A stretch of 53,538 nucleotides of DNA from Clostridiales bacterium (GTDB lineage: Bacteria; Bacillota_A; Clostridia; Christensenellales; Aristaeellaceae): contig JAIKWN010000234.1 in the NCBI GenBank assembly GCA_024684665.1, forward strand, positions 1 through 53,538, given 5' to 3'. The translations under genes were made by a program, and so were the position numbers. Numbering within the stretch: position 1 is the stretch's first letter; each line of letters begins with the position of its first letter. The notes beneath the pieces were generated by a model. That model made no database searches and had not been told where the DNA came from. It worked only from the letters and a program-made list of their open reading frames with translations. Of this stretch, positions 9,315 to 17,807 are shown one piece after another.

Positions 9315-10466
9315 ATGCTGTCAAGACCCATGCTCGACCGCACCGTTCTACCCGGTATCAGCTGGTATGCCGTTCTAATCGTCGCCGCGCTGATCATCGG
9401 TTATTTATTGTCCTCCCGGGAAGCGGAAAGACAATCCCTTCCCAGAGATCTGATCCTGGATTTCATGATCCTCGCCATCCCCCTCGGCATCCTCTTCGCC
9501 AGGCTGTATTATGTCTTCTTTCAGTTTGAGGATTACAGCGAGGATCTTCTGTCCATCCTGTATATTCACGAGGGAGGTCTCGCCATCTATGGCGGCATTC
9601 TGGGAGGTCTTCTTGCCGCCAGAATCACCGCGCGCCGCCGGGGTGTTTCTACCCTGCGCCTGCTGGATCTGATCGCGCCTTCCCTCGCACTCGGCCAGGC
9701 AATCGGTCGCTGGGGCAACTACATCAATATGGAGGCCTACGGCCTTCGCGTATCCGAAGAAGCGCTGAAGTTTTTTCCCTTTGCCGTCGAAATTCCGGTT
9801 GGCCAAGTCTGGTACTGGCAGATGGCAACTTTTTTCTATGAGTTCTGCGCTGACCTTCTGATCTTCTTCATCCTGCTCCTTTGCCGCAGGAGAATCAAAA
9901 AAGAAGGGGACGTCTTCCTCTGGTACCTGCTCCTCTATTCTTCCGCGCGCGTCGTCATCGAAGGGCTGAGGGACGACAGTCTGACCTTTCTCAGCGACTT
10001 CGTCCGCATCTCCCAGGTAATATCCGGCGTCCTTGCAATCCTAATCGTCATCTGTTTCTTCCTCAGAATCCGGGACAGGATCAGTTTCGTCACGGTTCTC
10101 CCCGTCCTGATCACCTCTGCAGCATTCGCGCTTGCGATGCTAGGCGAATTTGAGCGAAACGCGTACAGTTTTCTTTTCCGGTTTTCCCAGATCATGGCCT
10201 TCGTTCTGCTGATCCTACAGATCCTGTTTGCAGCCATCTTTACGATAGACGCCGGCTCCTTCAAGTGGAACGCCTGCCTTCCCTGCTTTCTTTGCGCGCT
10301 GCTCGATCTTGGCATCGTGCTTTTTGGAATCGGCCGCAGCAATCTGGACAATACGTATTTTGTCAGCTGGCGTCAGATCGCCGCCATGCTGCAGATTATC
10401 GAGGCAGCGTATCTCCTATACAGCCCGCTGGGCGCGCGGCACCCGGGAAAAGAGGCGGACAGATGA
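9315..10466 (+). CDS. lgt: Prolipoprotein diacylglyceryl transferase with C-terminal membrane extension
   Basis: A 383-residue membrane protein. The Lgt signature GQAIGRWGNYINMEAYG (127-143) contains the essential Arg, and VIEGLRDDSL (214-223) matches the second conserved Arg region. The HGG motif of E. coli Lgt reads IYGG here (91-94), a Tyr-for-His change I believe other clostridial Lgts share. Lgt transfers diacylglycerol from phosphatidylglycerol to the lipobox cysteine of prolipoproteins. The normal length is about 260-290 residues; here about 130 extra residues after about 250 carry some four more hydrophobic segments (about 257-277, 292-312, 320-340, 354-372). GAGGAGG lies just upstream of ATG 9315. 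The stop overlaps recX (ATGA). Confidence 0.9.
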   Translation: MLSRPMLDRTVLPGISWYAVLIVAALIIGYLLSSREAERQSLPRDLILDFMILAIPLGILFARLYYVFFQFEDYSEDLLSILYIHEGGLAIYGGILGGLLAARITARRRGVSTLRLLDLIAPSLALGQAIGRWGNYINMEAYGLRVSEEALKFFPFAVEIPVGQVWYWQMATFFYEFCADLLIFFILLLCRRRIKKEGDVFLWYLLLYSSARVVIEGLRDDSLTFLSDFVRISQVISGVLAILIVICFFLRIRDRISFVTVLPVLITSAAFALAMLGEFERNAYSFLFRFSQIMAFVLLILQILFAAIFTIDAGSFKWNACLPCFLCALLDLGIVLFGIGRSNLDNTYFVSWRQIAAMLQIIEAAYLLYSPLGARHPGKEADR

Positions 10467-11122
10467 TTGAACGGGATCACCCCGCTTCTAAGGAGGATCA
10501 GAAAACCATCATCCGGATTTCGCAATCGCGCGGTACGATCCGCCTGGTTTTCGATGATGAAAGCGTCTTATCCCTGCCTGTCTCAGTATTCTCACTTTTG
10601 AAGTTGAAGGAGGGTAGTGTTTTTCTGCCTTCCTCGCTTGCGGGCCTGCAGAAACATGCAGTCGCGCTTTGTTTTTCAAAATGCTGCCGCTCGCTGGAAG
10701 CCCGTTTCCGAACGACAGCGGAGCTTTCCAAATGGCTGAGGGAATCCGCCTGGCCGGATGCGGTCATCCAGGAAACCATAAAACTGCTTCTCGACGCAGG
10801 TTACCTGGACGATGCACGGTATTGTGAGGCATATGTCGCGCGAAGGCAGGCACAGGGTTATGGTGGCAGGCGGATACGTGCCGAACTGCTGCAAAAAGGG
10901 ATCCCCAGAGAGCTTCTGGATGAGACCAGCACCGCTTCAGAAGACGATGGATTCCCCGATGACGGTTTGCAGAAGGCTCTCCGGAAAGCGGTCAGTGGGA
11001 AGAATCTTTCTAATCCGCGCGATTTTGAAAAAGCGATGGCTTCCCTCGTCCGCAGAGGCTATTCGTACCGCGAGGCACGAAATGCCGTCGAGCGCGTCCG
11101 TTCAGAAACAGAAGATGATTAA
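10463..11122 (+). CDS. recX: Recombination regulator RecX
   Basis: A 219-residue protein with the RecX helical repeats: RTTAELSKWLRESAWP, then the hallmark LLDAGYLDDARYCEAYVARR (about 113-132), YGGRRIRAELLQKGI, and a final RRGYSYREARNAVE. RecX binds RecA and restrains filament growth. ATG 10463 overlaps the lgt stop by 4 nt (ATGA), which gives the normal RecX N-terminus; a longer frame runs back into lgt but is not needed. recA is not in the window. A strong terminator follows immediately. Confidence 0.92.
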   Translation: MIERDHPASKEDQKTIIRISQSRGTIRLVFDDESVLSLPVSVFSLLKLKEGSVFLPSSLAGLQKHAVALCFSKCCRSLEARFRTTAELSKWLRESAWPDAVIQETIKLLLDAGYLDDARYCEAYVARRQAQGYGGRRIRAELLQKGIPRELLDETSTASEDDGFPDDGLQKALRKAVSGKNLSNPRDFEKAMASLVRRGYSYREARNAVERVRSETEDD

Positions 11123-11160
11123 GGGGTCACCAGCAAAGAGGCAGGTGACCCCGTTTTTTT
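11123..11160 (+). terminator. Rho-independent terminator after recX
   Basis: A perfect 9-bp stem, GGGGTCACC (11123-11131) with GGTGACCCC (11144-11152), a 12-nt loop, and seven T at 11154-11160. It lies between convergent recX and mutS2, ends the + transcript, and has no good T-run in the opposite direction. Confidence 0.92.
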
Positions 11161-11175
11161 AGATTCTCGGTCTTC

Positions 11176-13551
11176 TTACCGCAGCGTTACAACGGTAACG
11201 CCTGTCTCCCCCTCGCCATAGCGTCCGGCCCGATATGAGGATACCGATGGATGCCTCCGCAGGCATTCCGCAATCCCCTGCCGCAGGACGCCGGTTCCAT
11301 TACCATGTATGATGCTGACTTCTTTCAGAGAGGAAAGGACCGCATCGTCGATGAATTTTTCCACTTCCGGAATCGCCTCGTTCAGTGCAAGCCCCCGGAG
11401 ATCCAGTTCCCTGCGCACATCCCGGTTCATGATATCCACGCGTGTATTCGCGCTTTCCCGGCGAATGAACCGTTCTTTTTGCTTTTTCTCTTCTTTCTGC
11501 GCCTTCGTCGGTTTTCTAAGGTCCGAGAGTGGTGTCCTCAGCTTCATCCGTCCTGCCATCAGCTGCACGTTACCTTTGGCATCCGGTAGAGCCGTCACTG
11601 TAGCATCGATGTCCATGGAAGCAACATGTACGAGATCGCCGACCTTCACCTCTGAAAGCGGCTCGCCACCGCCCTGCGGTCCGTCTTGTTCTGCCAGTTC
11701 ATCTGCCGCCTGCTCAGCCTTGCGGCGGATCGCCTGTATCTCATGTTCCTGAGCTCCGCCCGCTTTCTTAAGCGCCCGAAGCTGTTCGATCAGATTCTCC
11801 TGCTCCCGCCTTGCATTTTCGACGATACGCTTTGCTTCTGCTTTCGCCTTTTCAAGGGAGCGCTGCCGCTGCTCTTCAAGCTTCGTACGCTCCCGTTCTG
11901 CCTGTCTGCGGATCTCCAGCATTTCAGTATGCGCCTGCTCTGCCAGTTCTCGCTCCTTAGCGGCAACCTGACGGTGGTATTCTGCATTGGCAAGAACGTC
12001 CTCAAAGCGAATCTGTTCCTTGGACAGCAGTTCCTTAGCGGATTCAATCAGGTCATCCGAAAGGCCGAGCTTCTTGGAAATCTCAAACGCATTTGATTTT
12101 CCCGGAATTCCAACGAGGAGACGATAGGTTGGGCGAAGCGTAGCCACGTCAAACTCCACGGAGGCATTCTCTACACCTGGGGTCGTCATGGCAAAAGCCT
12201 TCAGTTCGCTGTAATGGGTGGTCGCAGCTGTTCGCGTCCCCATCTGCAGAAGATACCGGAGGATCGCCTGGGCCAGAGCTGCGCCCTCGGTCGGATCTGT
12301 GCCCGCACCCAGCTCGTCGAACAGGACAAGCGATTTTTCCGTTACCTGGGAGAGAATCTCGACGATGTTCTTCATATGTCCGGAGAATGTCGAGAGGGAC
12401 TGCTCGATCGACTGCTCGTCGCCGATGTCCGCAAAGACGTCTTCAAAAACAGACGTCTCACTGCCCTCTTCCGCGGGAATCTGCAGGCCAGCCTGGGCCA
12501 TCAGACAGAATAGACCAATCGTTTTCAGCGTCACCGTTTTCCCGCCCGTATTTGGGCCGGTGATGACAAGGGTCGTAAAGGTATCCCCAAGGCGAACGTC
12601 CAACGGAACAACACGGTCCCGGTCAATGAGGGGATGCCGTCCGCGTTGGATGGAAATGGATCCCTTTTCATTCACCCGCGGTGTCACCGCTTCCATCTGG
12701 ATACCCAGGGACGCCTTTGCAAAAATGAAATCCAGTTGGGACAGAATATCCTGATCCCTTTGAATATCATCCGTATATGGCGCTATCTCAGCCGACAGCT
12801 TACGCAGGATGCGGTCGATCTCCGCCTTCTCCGCTGCCATAAGCTGCTTTCTCTCATTTCCGATTTCAACAACGGACATGGGCTCGATGAATAGCGTTGC
12901 TCCGCTCGTCGACTGATCATGCACGATACCCGGAACCATTGCGCGGTATTCCTGACGCACTGGCAGAACATACCGATCCTGCCGCATCGTGATGATCGCA
13001 TCCTGCAGGTATTTCGAATACGCTGCGCTGTGAATCATGCTATTCAGTCGGTCACGGACGCGGTCCGTACAGGCGCGCATCTTCCTGCGGATCGAAAACA
13101 GCTCCGAGCTGGCCCGGTCCGCGATCTCGTCCTCGCTCACGATGACGTCCGCAATGTCCTGTCTGACATCGCGAAGATCTGCCAGCTGCTCCCCCAGCGT
13201 GCGGAGCATGGGCGTATCCTCTCGATCGGTCAGAAGCGCATCTCTCGCAGCCTTCGCGGCCCGCAGGACCGCAGCGACGTCCATCAGCATCCGGGGCGAA
13301 AGCGCACCCCCGATGGAAGAAAGGTGCAGCGCTTCCGTCACGTCCGAAAAGGCTTGCACCGGCGTGCCCCCGCTCACTCCGGATATCTCGCGCGCCTCCG
13401 CAGTCTCCTGCTGCGCCGCTTCGATCTCCGGCAGGGTCGTATAAGGAACAAGCGCGCGGGACGCCGCCTGGCCGCCTTCCGTGACGCATCGTTCGGCGAG
13501 CATTTCTTTGATTTTCTGGAATTCAAGGACGTGCATCGAACGTTGGTTCAT
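11176..13551 (-). CDS. mutS2: Endonuclease MutS2 (MutS-like ATPase with Smr domain)
   Basis: A 791-residue protein. It has a MutS-type clamp/lever region, then Walker A GPNTGGKTV (332-340), Walker B and signature LVLFDELGAGTDPTEGAAL, a long charged coiled coil (about 515-620), the KOW-like region VGDLVHV, and a C-terminal Smr domain starting LDLRGLALNEA with HGNGTGVLRQG. In Firmicutes MutS2 limits recombination or rescues collided ribosomes rather than performing mismatch repair. GGGAGA precedes ATG 13551. It follows the U32 gene by 38 nt and appears to be the last gene of the long minus-strand operon. Confidence 0.95.
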   Translation of the reverse strand: MNQRSMHVLEFQKIKEMLAERCVTEGGQAASRALVPYTTLPEIEAAQQETAEAREISGVSGGTPVQAFSDVTEALHLSSIGGALSPRMLMDVAAVLRAAKAARDALLTDREDTPMLRTLGEQLADLRDVRQDIADVIVSEDEIADRASSELFSIRRKMRACTDRVRDRLNSMIHSAAYSKYLQDAIITMRQDRYVLPVRQEYRAMVPGIVHDQSTSGATLFIEPMSVVEIGNERKQLMAAEKAEIDRILRKLSAEIAPYTDDIQRDQDILSQLDFIFAKASLGIQMEAVTPRVNEKGSISIQRGRHPLIDRDRVVPLDVRLGDTFTTLVITGPNTGGKTVTLKTIGLFCLMAQAGLQIPAEEGSETSVFEDVFADIGDEQSIEQSLSTFSGHMKNIVEILSQVTEKSLVLFDELGAGTDPTEGAALAQAILRYLLQMGTRTAATTHYSELKAFAMTTPGVENASVEFDVATLRPTYRLLVGIPGKSNAFEISKKLGLSDDLIESAKELLSKEQIRFEDVLANAEYHRQVAAKERELAEQAHTEMLEIRRQAERERTKLEEQRQRSLEKAKAEAKRIVENARREQENLIEQLRALKKAGGAQEHEIQAIRRKAEQAADELAEQDGPQGGGEPLSEVKVGDLVHVASMDIDATVTALPDAKGNVQLMAGRMKLRTPLSDLRKPTKAQKEEKKQKERFIRRESANTRVDIMNRDVRRELDLRGLALNEAIPEVEKFIDDAVLSSLKEVSIIHGNGTGVLRQGIAECLRRHPSVSSYRAGRYGEGETGVTVVTLR

Positions 13552-13589
13552 TATGTTCTCCCGCTTTCCCTTTTGTTCTCTGATCGCTC

Positions 13590-15959
13590 TTATTCTACGC
13601 CGCGCAGCAGATGCCCGGATGTCGTCTGTGCTTCCGGAATATGCGTTGCCTTCCCCATTTTTATCAGCTGGCGGAAAGAAACCGTGATTTCCTTCTGTCG
13701 CTCCGGTGTTTCATTCCAGAAATCAAGACGGATGCCCACTGGCAGATCTGCGATCGCCCCCCAGTGCGACGACATATCCGTCGGGACAGAATTGTACAGC
13801 CTGAGGAGACAGCCCTCCGGTCTTCGGATTCGCTGCAACGGGAAACGAAATCCCTTTCTGTCAGTGTAAACCGCCGGCCGTCCTGCCCTACTGTCGCAGC
13901 GGCGACAGCAATCGTCGCTTTCTCCGTCCCCTGCCGCCGTGCGCACGGGGCAATGAGACAGGAGCATCAGCTGCTGCCTTCCATATACCTGCAAGAAAAA
14001 GTTCCCTCCTCCCGCGATCAGTTCCCGCAGTTCTTTCGCGTTCAGTTCGCAGGAAGCGGTCATTGCAGTAACGCCAATTGATTCACAGAACCTGGCGCTT
14101 TCGGAATTCATTACATTCAGCCCCTGTCCGCCTAGGACCACGCAGGGCCAGTTCAGGCCCATCTGCCCCACGCTGTTTACGAGCACAGCGGAAATACGGT
14201 CAGTATGACGGCAGACAAACGCTCTTAACTCGTCAAGGGAACGGCTGAATGTCAGGGCCGGAAGCTCCAACGCGAAAGTTCGTGCAGTACACTTACGGAG
14301 GGTGTCTTCCAATTCCTCCGGAATCAGGGTGTCGGCTTTCAGCACAAAAAGATCCGCGCCGGCGGAGAGCAGTTCAGCCCCCATTTCAGGCGAGCCGGAA
14401 GAAACGACTAGCTTTTCCGCAAGCTTTGGAGTCGCTTCCCTCCGCATAATAACCGGTTTGCGCAAAACGATGGGCAGCGCCTGAATGCGCTTCCTGCGCA
14501 GGGCTTCCAGAGCATTCCGTCGCAAGGAATTCAGTTCCGCAATCGGGAGGTACGCTCCCTCACCTGTCAGGATCAATTCCTGAAGCTCGTACGGTGTACC
14601 GCCCAGCTTTCCAATCTTATCCCGCGCGGTTTGCGTAGTAAGAGGATGCTGTTCCGCCTTTTCCGCCGGAAGATTGCTTACCGCCTCACCCATCCGTCCA
14701 TCCGGATCGATCAGCTTGAGCGAAACCCTCTCCCCAGGAACAGCCCGCAATTCGGCAAATAGCGGAATCCTCTGCTGACAGCCGGCGGCAATCCTTTCCC
14801 GCAGCGTCCGGATCTGCGCCGAGTCCGTCAATCGAAATACTTCCGTTCCCGCCGCAGGCCGGCATCCTTCCGGCAGGTGCAGACGAACCTGACTGCCCGT
14901 AGCAGCTTCCTTTCCGTTATAAGAAAAGTCCCAGTCTTTTCGGAGCCGGATCTGAAGGCTGTCCTGAGGATGAAGCGGCCGCGTCGCAGCAAGCACAGTG
15001 GTGTTCCCTTCCATGCGCACGACGGTTCCCACCGGAACTCCATGATGTCCTGCATGATCGGTTCCCATGAGAGCGGCATGGTTTTCCCCCAGAATATACC
15101 CGTGGGTGAAGCCACCCCGGTTGAAGATCTGCAGGATCTCTTCCCTCAGGCTTTCATCAATACGGAATCTGCTGCCTGCTTCCGCCGCATCAATCGCCCG
15201 CCGATAGGCAAGTGTCACGGCTGCCACATATTCCGGTCGTTTCATTCGTCCTTCCAGCTTCAGCGATGAAATCCCTGCATCCAGAAGCAGCGGAATCGAA
15301 TCCAGCAGCATGAGATCCCGAGGGGAAAGATAAAACCCCTCCCGGCCGCCGTTCACGCGATAGGCCATACGGCATGGCTGCGCGCATTTCCCCCGATTGC
15401 CGCTCCTGCCTCCCACCATACTGGAAAAGAGGCACTGCCCGGATACGCATACGCAAAGCGCGCCGTGGCCAAAAACCTCTGTCTCGATACCGGTCGAGAC
15501 GATTTCTTTCAGTTCCGCGAGACTGCATTCCCGCGCCGGGACAACCCGGGAAAAACCAAGATCCCTCAGCAGCAGCGCGCCTTGCCGATTGTGCACCGTC
15601 ATTTGTGTGCTTGCGTGCAGATTAAGCTCCGGGAATTCTTCCAGGATCAGCCTAGTAACCCCGAAATCCTGAACAAGTACAGCGTCCGCATGCGCGTCCT
15701 GCAAGACGGAAAGCACGCGGCGCAGTTCCGAAAGCTCTTTCTCCTTCACCAGCGTATTGACAGTCACATACACCCGTCGGCCCAGTTCGTGCGCAGTATC
15801 AACCGCATCGCGCAGACCAGCCTCATCGAAGTTCCCCGCGTAGCTCCTCGCTCCGAAAGCGGTATAGCCAAGATAAACCGCATCCGCACCGCAGGCCATA
15901 GCCGCATCAAATGCTTCCCGGTTCCCAGCGGGCGACAGCAGTTCCATTTGTTTTTTCAT
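13590..15959 (-). CDS. U32 family peptidase / tRNA-rRNA modification-type protein (DUF3656-containing)
   Basis: A 789-residue protein beginning MELLSPAGNREAFDAAMACG, the standard N-terminus of U32 TIM-barrel proteins. The core signature GHGALCVCVSGQCLFSS followed by RGKCAQPCR supplies cysteines likely to bind an Fe-S cluster. The long C-terminal part fits the DUF3656-bearing double-length clostridial form. Members were named collagenases, but homologues (RlhA, TrhP) hydroxylate RNA, so protease activity should not be assumed. It lies between zapA and mutS2, a common clostridial order. The start could be either Met 1 or Met 5, as neither has a strong ribosome site. Confidence 0.88.
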   Translation of the reverse strand: MKKQMELLSPAGNREAFDAAMACGADAVYLGYTAFGARSYAGNFDEAGLRDAVDTAHELGRRVYVTVNTLVKEKELSELRRVLSVLQDAHADAVLVQDFGVTRLILEEFPELNLHASTQMTVHNRQGALLLRDLGFSRVVPARECSLAELKEIVSTGIETEVFGHGALCVCVSGQCLFSSMVGGRSGNRGKCAQPCRMAYRVNGGREGFYLSPRDLMLLDSIPLLLDAGISSLKLEGRMKRPEYVAAVTLAYRRAIDAAEAGSRFRIDESLREEILQIFNRGGFTHGYILGENHAALMGTDHAGHHGVPVGTVVRMEGNTTVLAATRPLHPQDSLQIRLRKDWDFSYNGKEAATGSQVRLHLPEGCRPAAGTEVFRLTDSAQIRTLRERIAAGCQQRIPLFAELRAVPGERVSLKLIDPDGRMGEAVSNLPAEKAEQHPLTTQTARDKIGKLGGTPYELQELILTGEGAYLPIAELNSLRRNALEALRRKRIQALPIVLRKPVIMRREATPKLAEKLVVSSGSPEMGAELLSAGADLFVLKADTLIPEELEDTLRKCTARTFALELPALTFSRSLDELRAFVCRHTDRISAVLVNSVGQMGLNWPCVVLGGQGLNVMNSESARFCESIGVTAMTASCELNAKELRELIAGGGNFFLQVYGRQQLMLLSHCPVRTAAGDGESDDCCRRCDSRAGRPAVYTDRKGFRFPLQRIRRPEGCLLRLYNSVPTDMSSHWGAIADLPVGIRLDFWNETPERQKEITVSFRQLIKMGKATHIPEAQTTSGHLLRGVE

Positions 15960-15986
15960 TTCAGGTTCTTCGTTTTTTCGCTTACA

Positions 15987-16280
15987 TCACAGTTCGGCAG
16001 TTGTCTGTTGCACGGTGCTTTCGGGAGCTGTTCGTTCACGAAGCGTTTCGATTTCCCTTCGCAACCGCACATTCTCATCCCGAGCCGCGAAAAGCTCTTC
16101 CGAGAGCGTCACGCAGGCGAGGATCGGCACCACGCTGTCCTGCGCTCGCGTTGAAATGGCAAGATCCCGCAGAACCCTGTCCGCGTAACGCGCAATGCGC
16201 TGCACCTGTTCCTCTGGCTGGTCAGATACCAAAGTATAATCTCGGCCGAGCAGACGAACGTTAACTTTCCGTTTTTCCAA
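15987..16280 (-). CDS. zapA: Cell division protein ZapA
   Basis: A 97-residue protein with the ZapA N-terminal segment VNVRLLGRDYTLVSDQPEEQ, followed by helix VQRIARYADRVLRDL and a C-terminal coiled coil (about 60-85). ZapA binds and bundles FtsZ at the division ring. The start is TTG (16278-16280) with GGGAGG about 6 nt upstream. It sits 12 nt after the cyclophilin gene and 27 nt before the U32 gene. Confidence 0.9.
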   Translation of the reverse strand: MEKRKVNVRLLGRDYTLVSDQPEEQVQRIARYADRVLRDLAISTRAQDSVVPILACVTLSEELFAARDENVRLRREIETLRERTAPESTVQQTTAEL

Positions 16281-16292
16281 GAGAACCTCCCG

Positions 16293-16814
16293 TCAGCGTC
16301 CGGCAAGCTTCCGGAAGGGGTACTCCCCTTCCGCTTCTACGCGGATGCTCTTGATCTTCTGATCTTCATACGGCCGATCCATATACCGGTCCCTAGGTAC
16401 GGAAACAATCGCGTCCGCGCATTCCATTCCCTCGGTTACCTTTCCGAAGGCAGCGTACTGGCCGTCCAGATGCGGTGCATCTTCCACCATGATGAAGAAC
16501 TGTGATCCCGCTGAGTCCGGCATCCGGCTTCTTGCCATGGAAAGAATGCCTCGCGTGTGCCTCAGTGTGTTCGGAACACCATTCGCCGCGAATTCCCCGC
16601 GGATACTGTATCCGGGACCGCCCATACCAGTACCCATGGGATCTCCGCCCTGAATCATAAATCCCGGAATAACCCGGTGAAAAATCAGTCCGTCGTAAAA
16701 ACCGCTGTTAGCAAGTGCGATGAAGTTGCCGACTGATTCGGGAGCAATTTCGGGATACAATTCGCCTTTTATAACCCCACCGTCCTGCATTTCAATGGTA
16801 AAAACAGGATTCAT
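16293..16814 (-). CDS. Peptidyl-prolyl cis-trans isomerase, cyclophilin type
   Basis: A 173-residue single-domain cyclophilin without a signal peptide, so cytosolic. Family motifs are NFIALANSGFYDGLIFHRVIP, GFMIQGGDP, the GSQFFI segment and the HLDGQYAAFGKV segment. It catalyses proline isomerisation in folding. I place the start at MNPVFT (ATG 16812-16814) because AGGAGG lies 9 nt upstream; the ATG three codons earlier directly abuts that site. Gene spacing of 24 and 12 nt places it in the long operon. Confidence 0.93.
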   Translation of the reverse strand: MNPVFTIEMQDGGVIKGELYPEIAPESVGNFIALANSGFYDGLIFHRVIPGFMIQGGDPMGTGMGGPGYSIRGEFAANGVPNTLRHTRGILSMARSRMPDSAGSQFFIMVEDAPHLDGQYAAFGKVTEGMECADAIVSVPRDRYMDRPYEDQKIKSIRVEAEGEYPFRKLAGR

Positions 16815-16838
16815 AAGTCTCATCCTCCTTCGATTTCG

Positions 16839-17807
16839 TTATTCCCATTCCAAAAGGGTTCCGCCCAAAAAACCGATCAAATCTTCTTCCAACTTTTCAG
16901 CCGTCAGCGGGTATCCGGTTCTTGCGGTCGGCAGATACGCTTCCAGCAGCGCGGGCCAGAGCTGCTCCCGTGCAACCGCCCATTTCCCGATCATCATCTC
17001 CGGAGAGTCCGCCTGGCTTTCATAGGGGATAAAATGCAATCGGAGAACGGACAGCGCCAGCGGAAGATCCTGAAACCCGTTGAGCGACAGCAGAAAACGA
17101 TCTCTTCCAGCCAATCTGCGGATGAGGTCGGGCTGCAGGCGCTGTTCCGTCCGGAGGATGACATGCAGGTAACCAGCGTCTGCAGCAAGAGCGAAGAATG
17201 CCTCCGTCTCCTCATCTGTCCGGAGAGTAAGCCTCAGAGCCGTGCCTTCCTCCTCACAGACCGGAAGGAGGCAGTACTTCAGGATCTCTTCGTCAAACTC
17301 ATCGAGGCAGAGGAATCTGCATCCCACCGTCCGCATCGTTGCGCGGATTTCCTCAGCCTTCGACCGGTAGTCGATTCCGAACCGGCCGGGTATAAAGTCC
17401 GTCTTGTCCACAAAGAGAATCGGGCGAAGGCACTCGTCGTCCGGAACATTTCCGTCCGGATCCGCGAGTCGAATCGGGACGTATGCCCGGCGGACCATTC
17501 CCGCTTCCAGTACTTCCCGCAGCCAGGCTTCTTTCGAATACAAGCCAAGAGATTTTGTCAGTTCATCTTTCGTTTCCCCCGAGAAGCCGAGCTTTTTTAA
17601 GGCGCTCAGACACGCGCAGTCCTCGCCGGACAAAAGCGAGACTGCGGATGTTCGGGGAGAGAGGACCTGCGCAACCCTCTGGAGGAAAATCGAAGAGGGA
17701 TCGTCCCCCATCCGGTTCCATCGGAGGAAAGGCTCCACTACGGGGATATTGCGCAGATACTGCTTCAGGCAGCGACGCAGCGCCTGCTTATCCGATATGA
17801 CCGACAT
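16839..17807 (-). CDS. Uncharacterised protein, possible degenerate TIM-barrel amidohydrolase-like
   Basis: A 322-residue soluble protein of unknown role. Its layout (N-terminal VVEPFLRW, then LGLYSKEAWLREVLEAGMVRRAYVPI, then a charged region ending RPILFVD, alternating strands and helices, and a C-terminal helix) reminds me of uronate-isomerase or amidohydrolase-like barrels. The N-terminal HxH metal site of those enzymes is absent. The similarity is weak and from memory. The start overlaps the hemZ 3' end by 20 nt, and the gene sits 24 nt before the cyclophilin gene, so it is expressed with the long operon. Many Clostridia have hisS and aspS after hemZ instead. Confidence 0.75.
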   Translation of the reverse strand: MSVISDKQALRRCLKQYLRNIPVVEPFLRWNRMGDDPSSIFLQRVAQVLSPRTSAVSLLSGEDCACLSALKKLGFSGETKDELTKSLGLYSKEAWLREVLEAGMVRRAYVPIRLADPDGNVPDDECLRPILFVDKTDFIPGRFGIDYRSKAEEIRATMRTVGCRFLCLDEFDEEILKYCLLPVCEEEGTALRLTLRTDEETEAFFALAADAGYLHVILRTEQRLQPDLIRRLAGRDRFLLSLNGFQDLPLALSVLRLHFIPYESQADSPEMMIGKWAVAREQLWPALLEAYLPTARTGYPLTAEKLEEDLIGFLGGTLLEWE

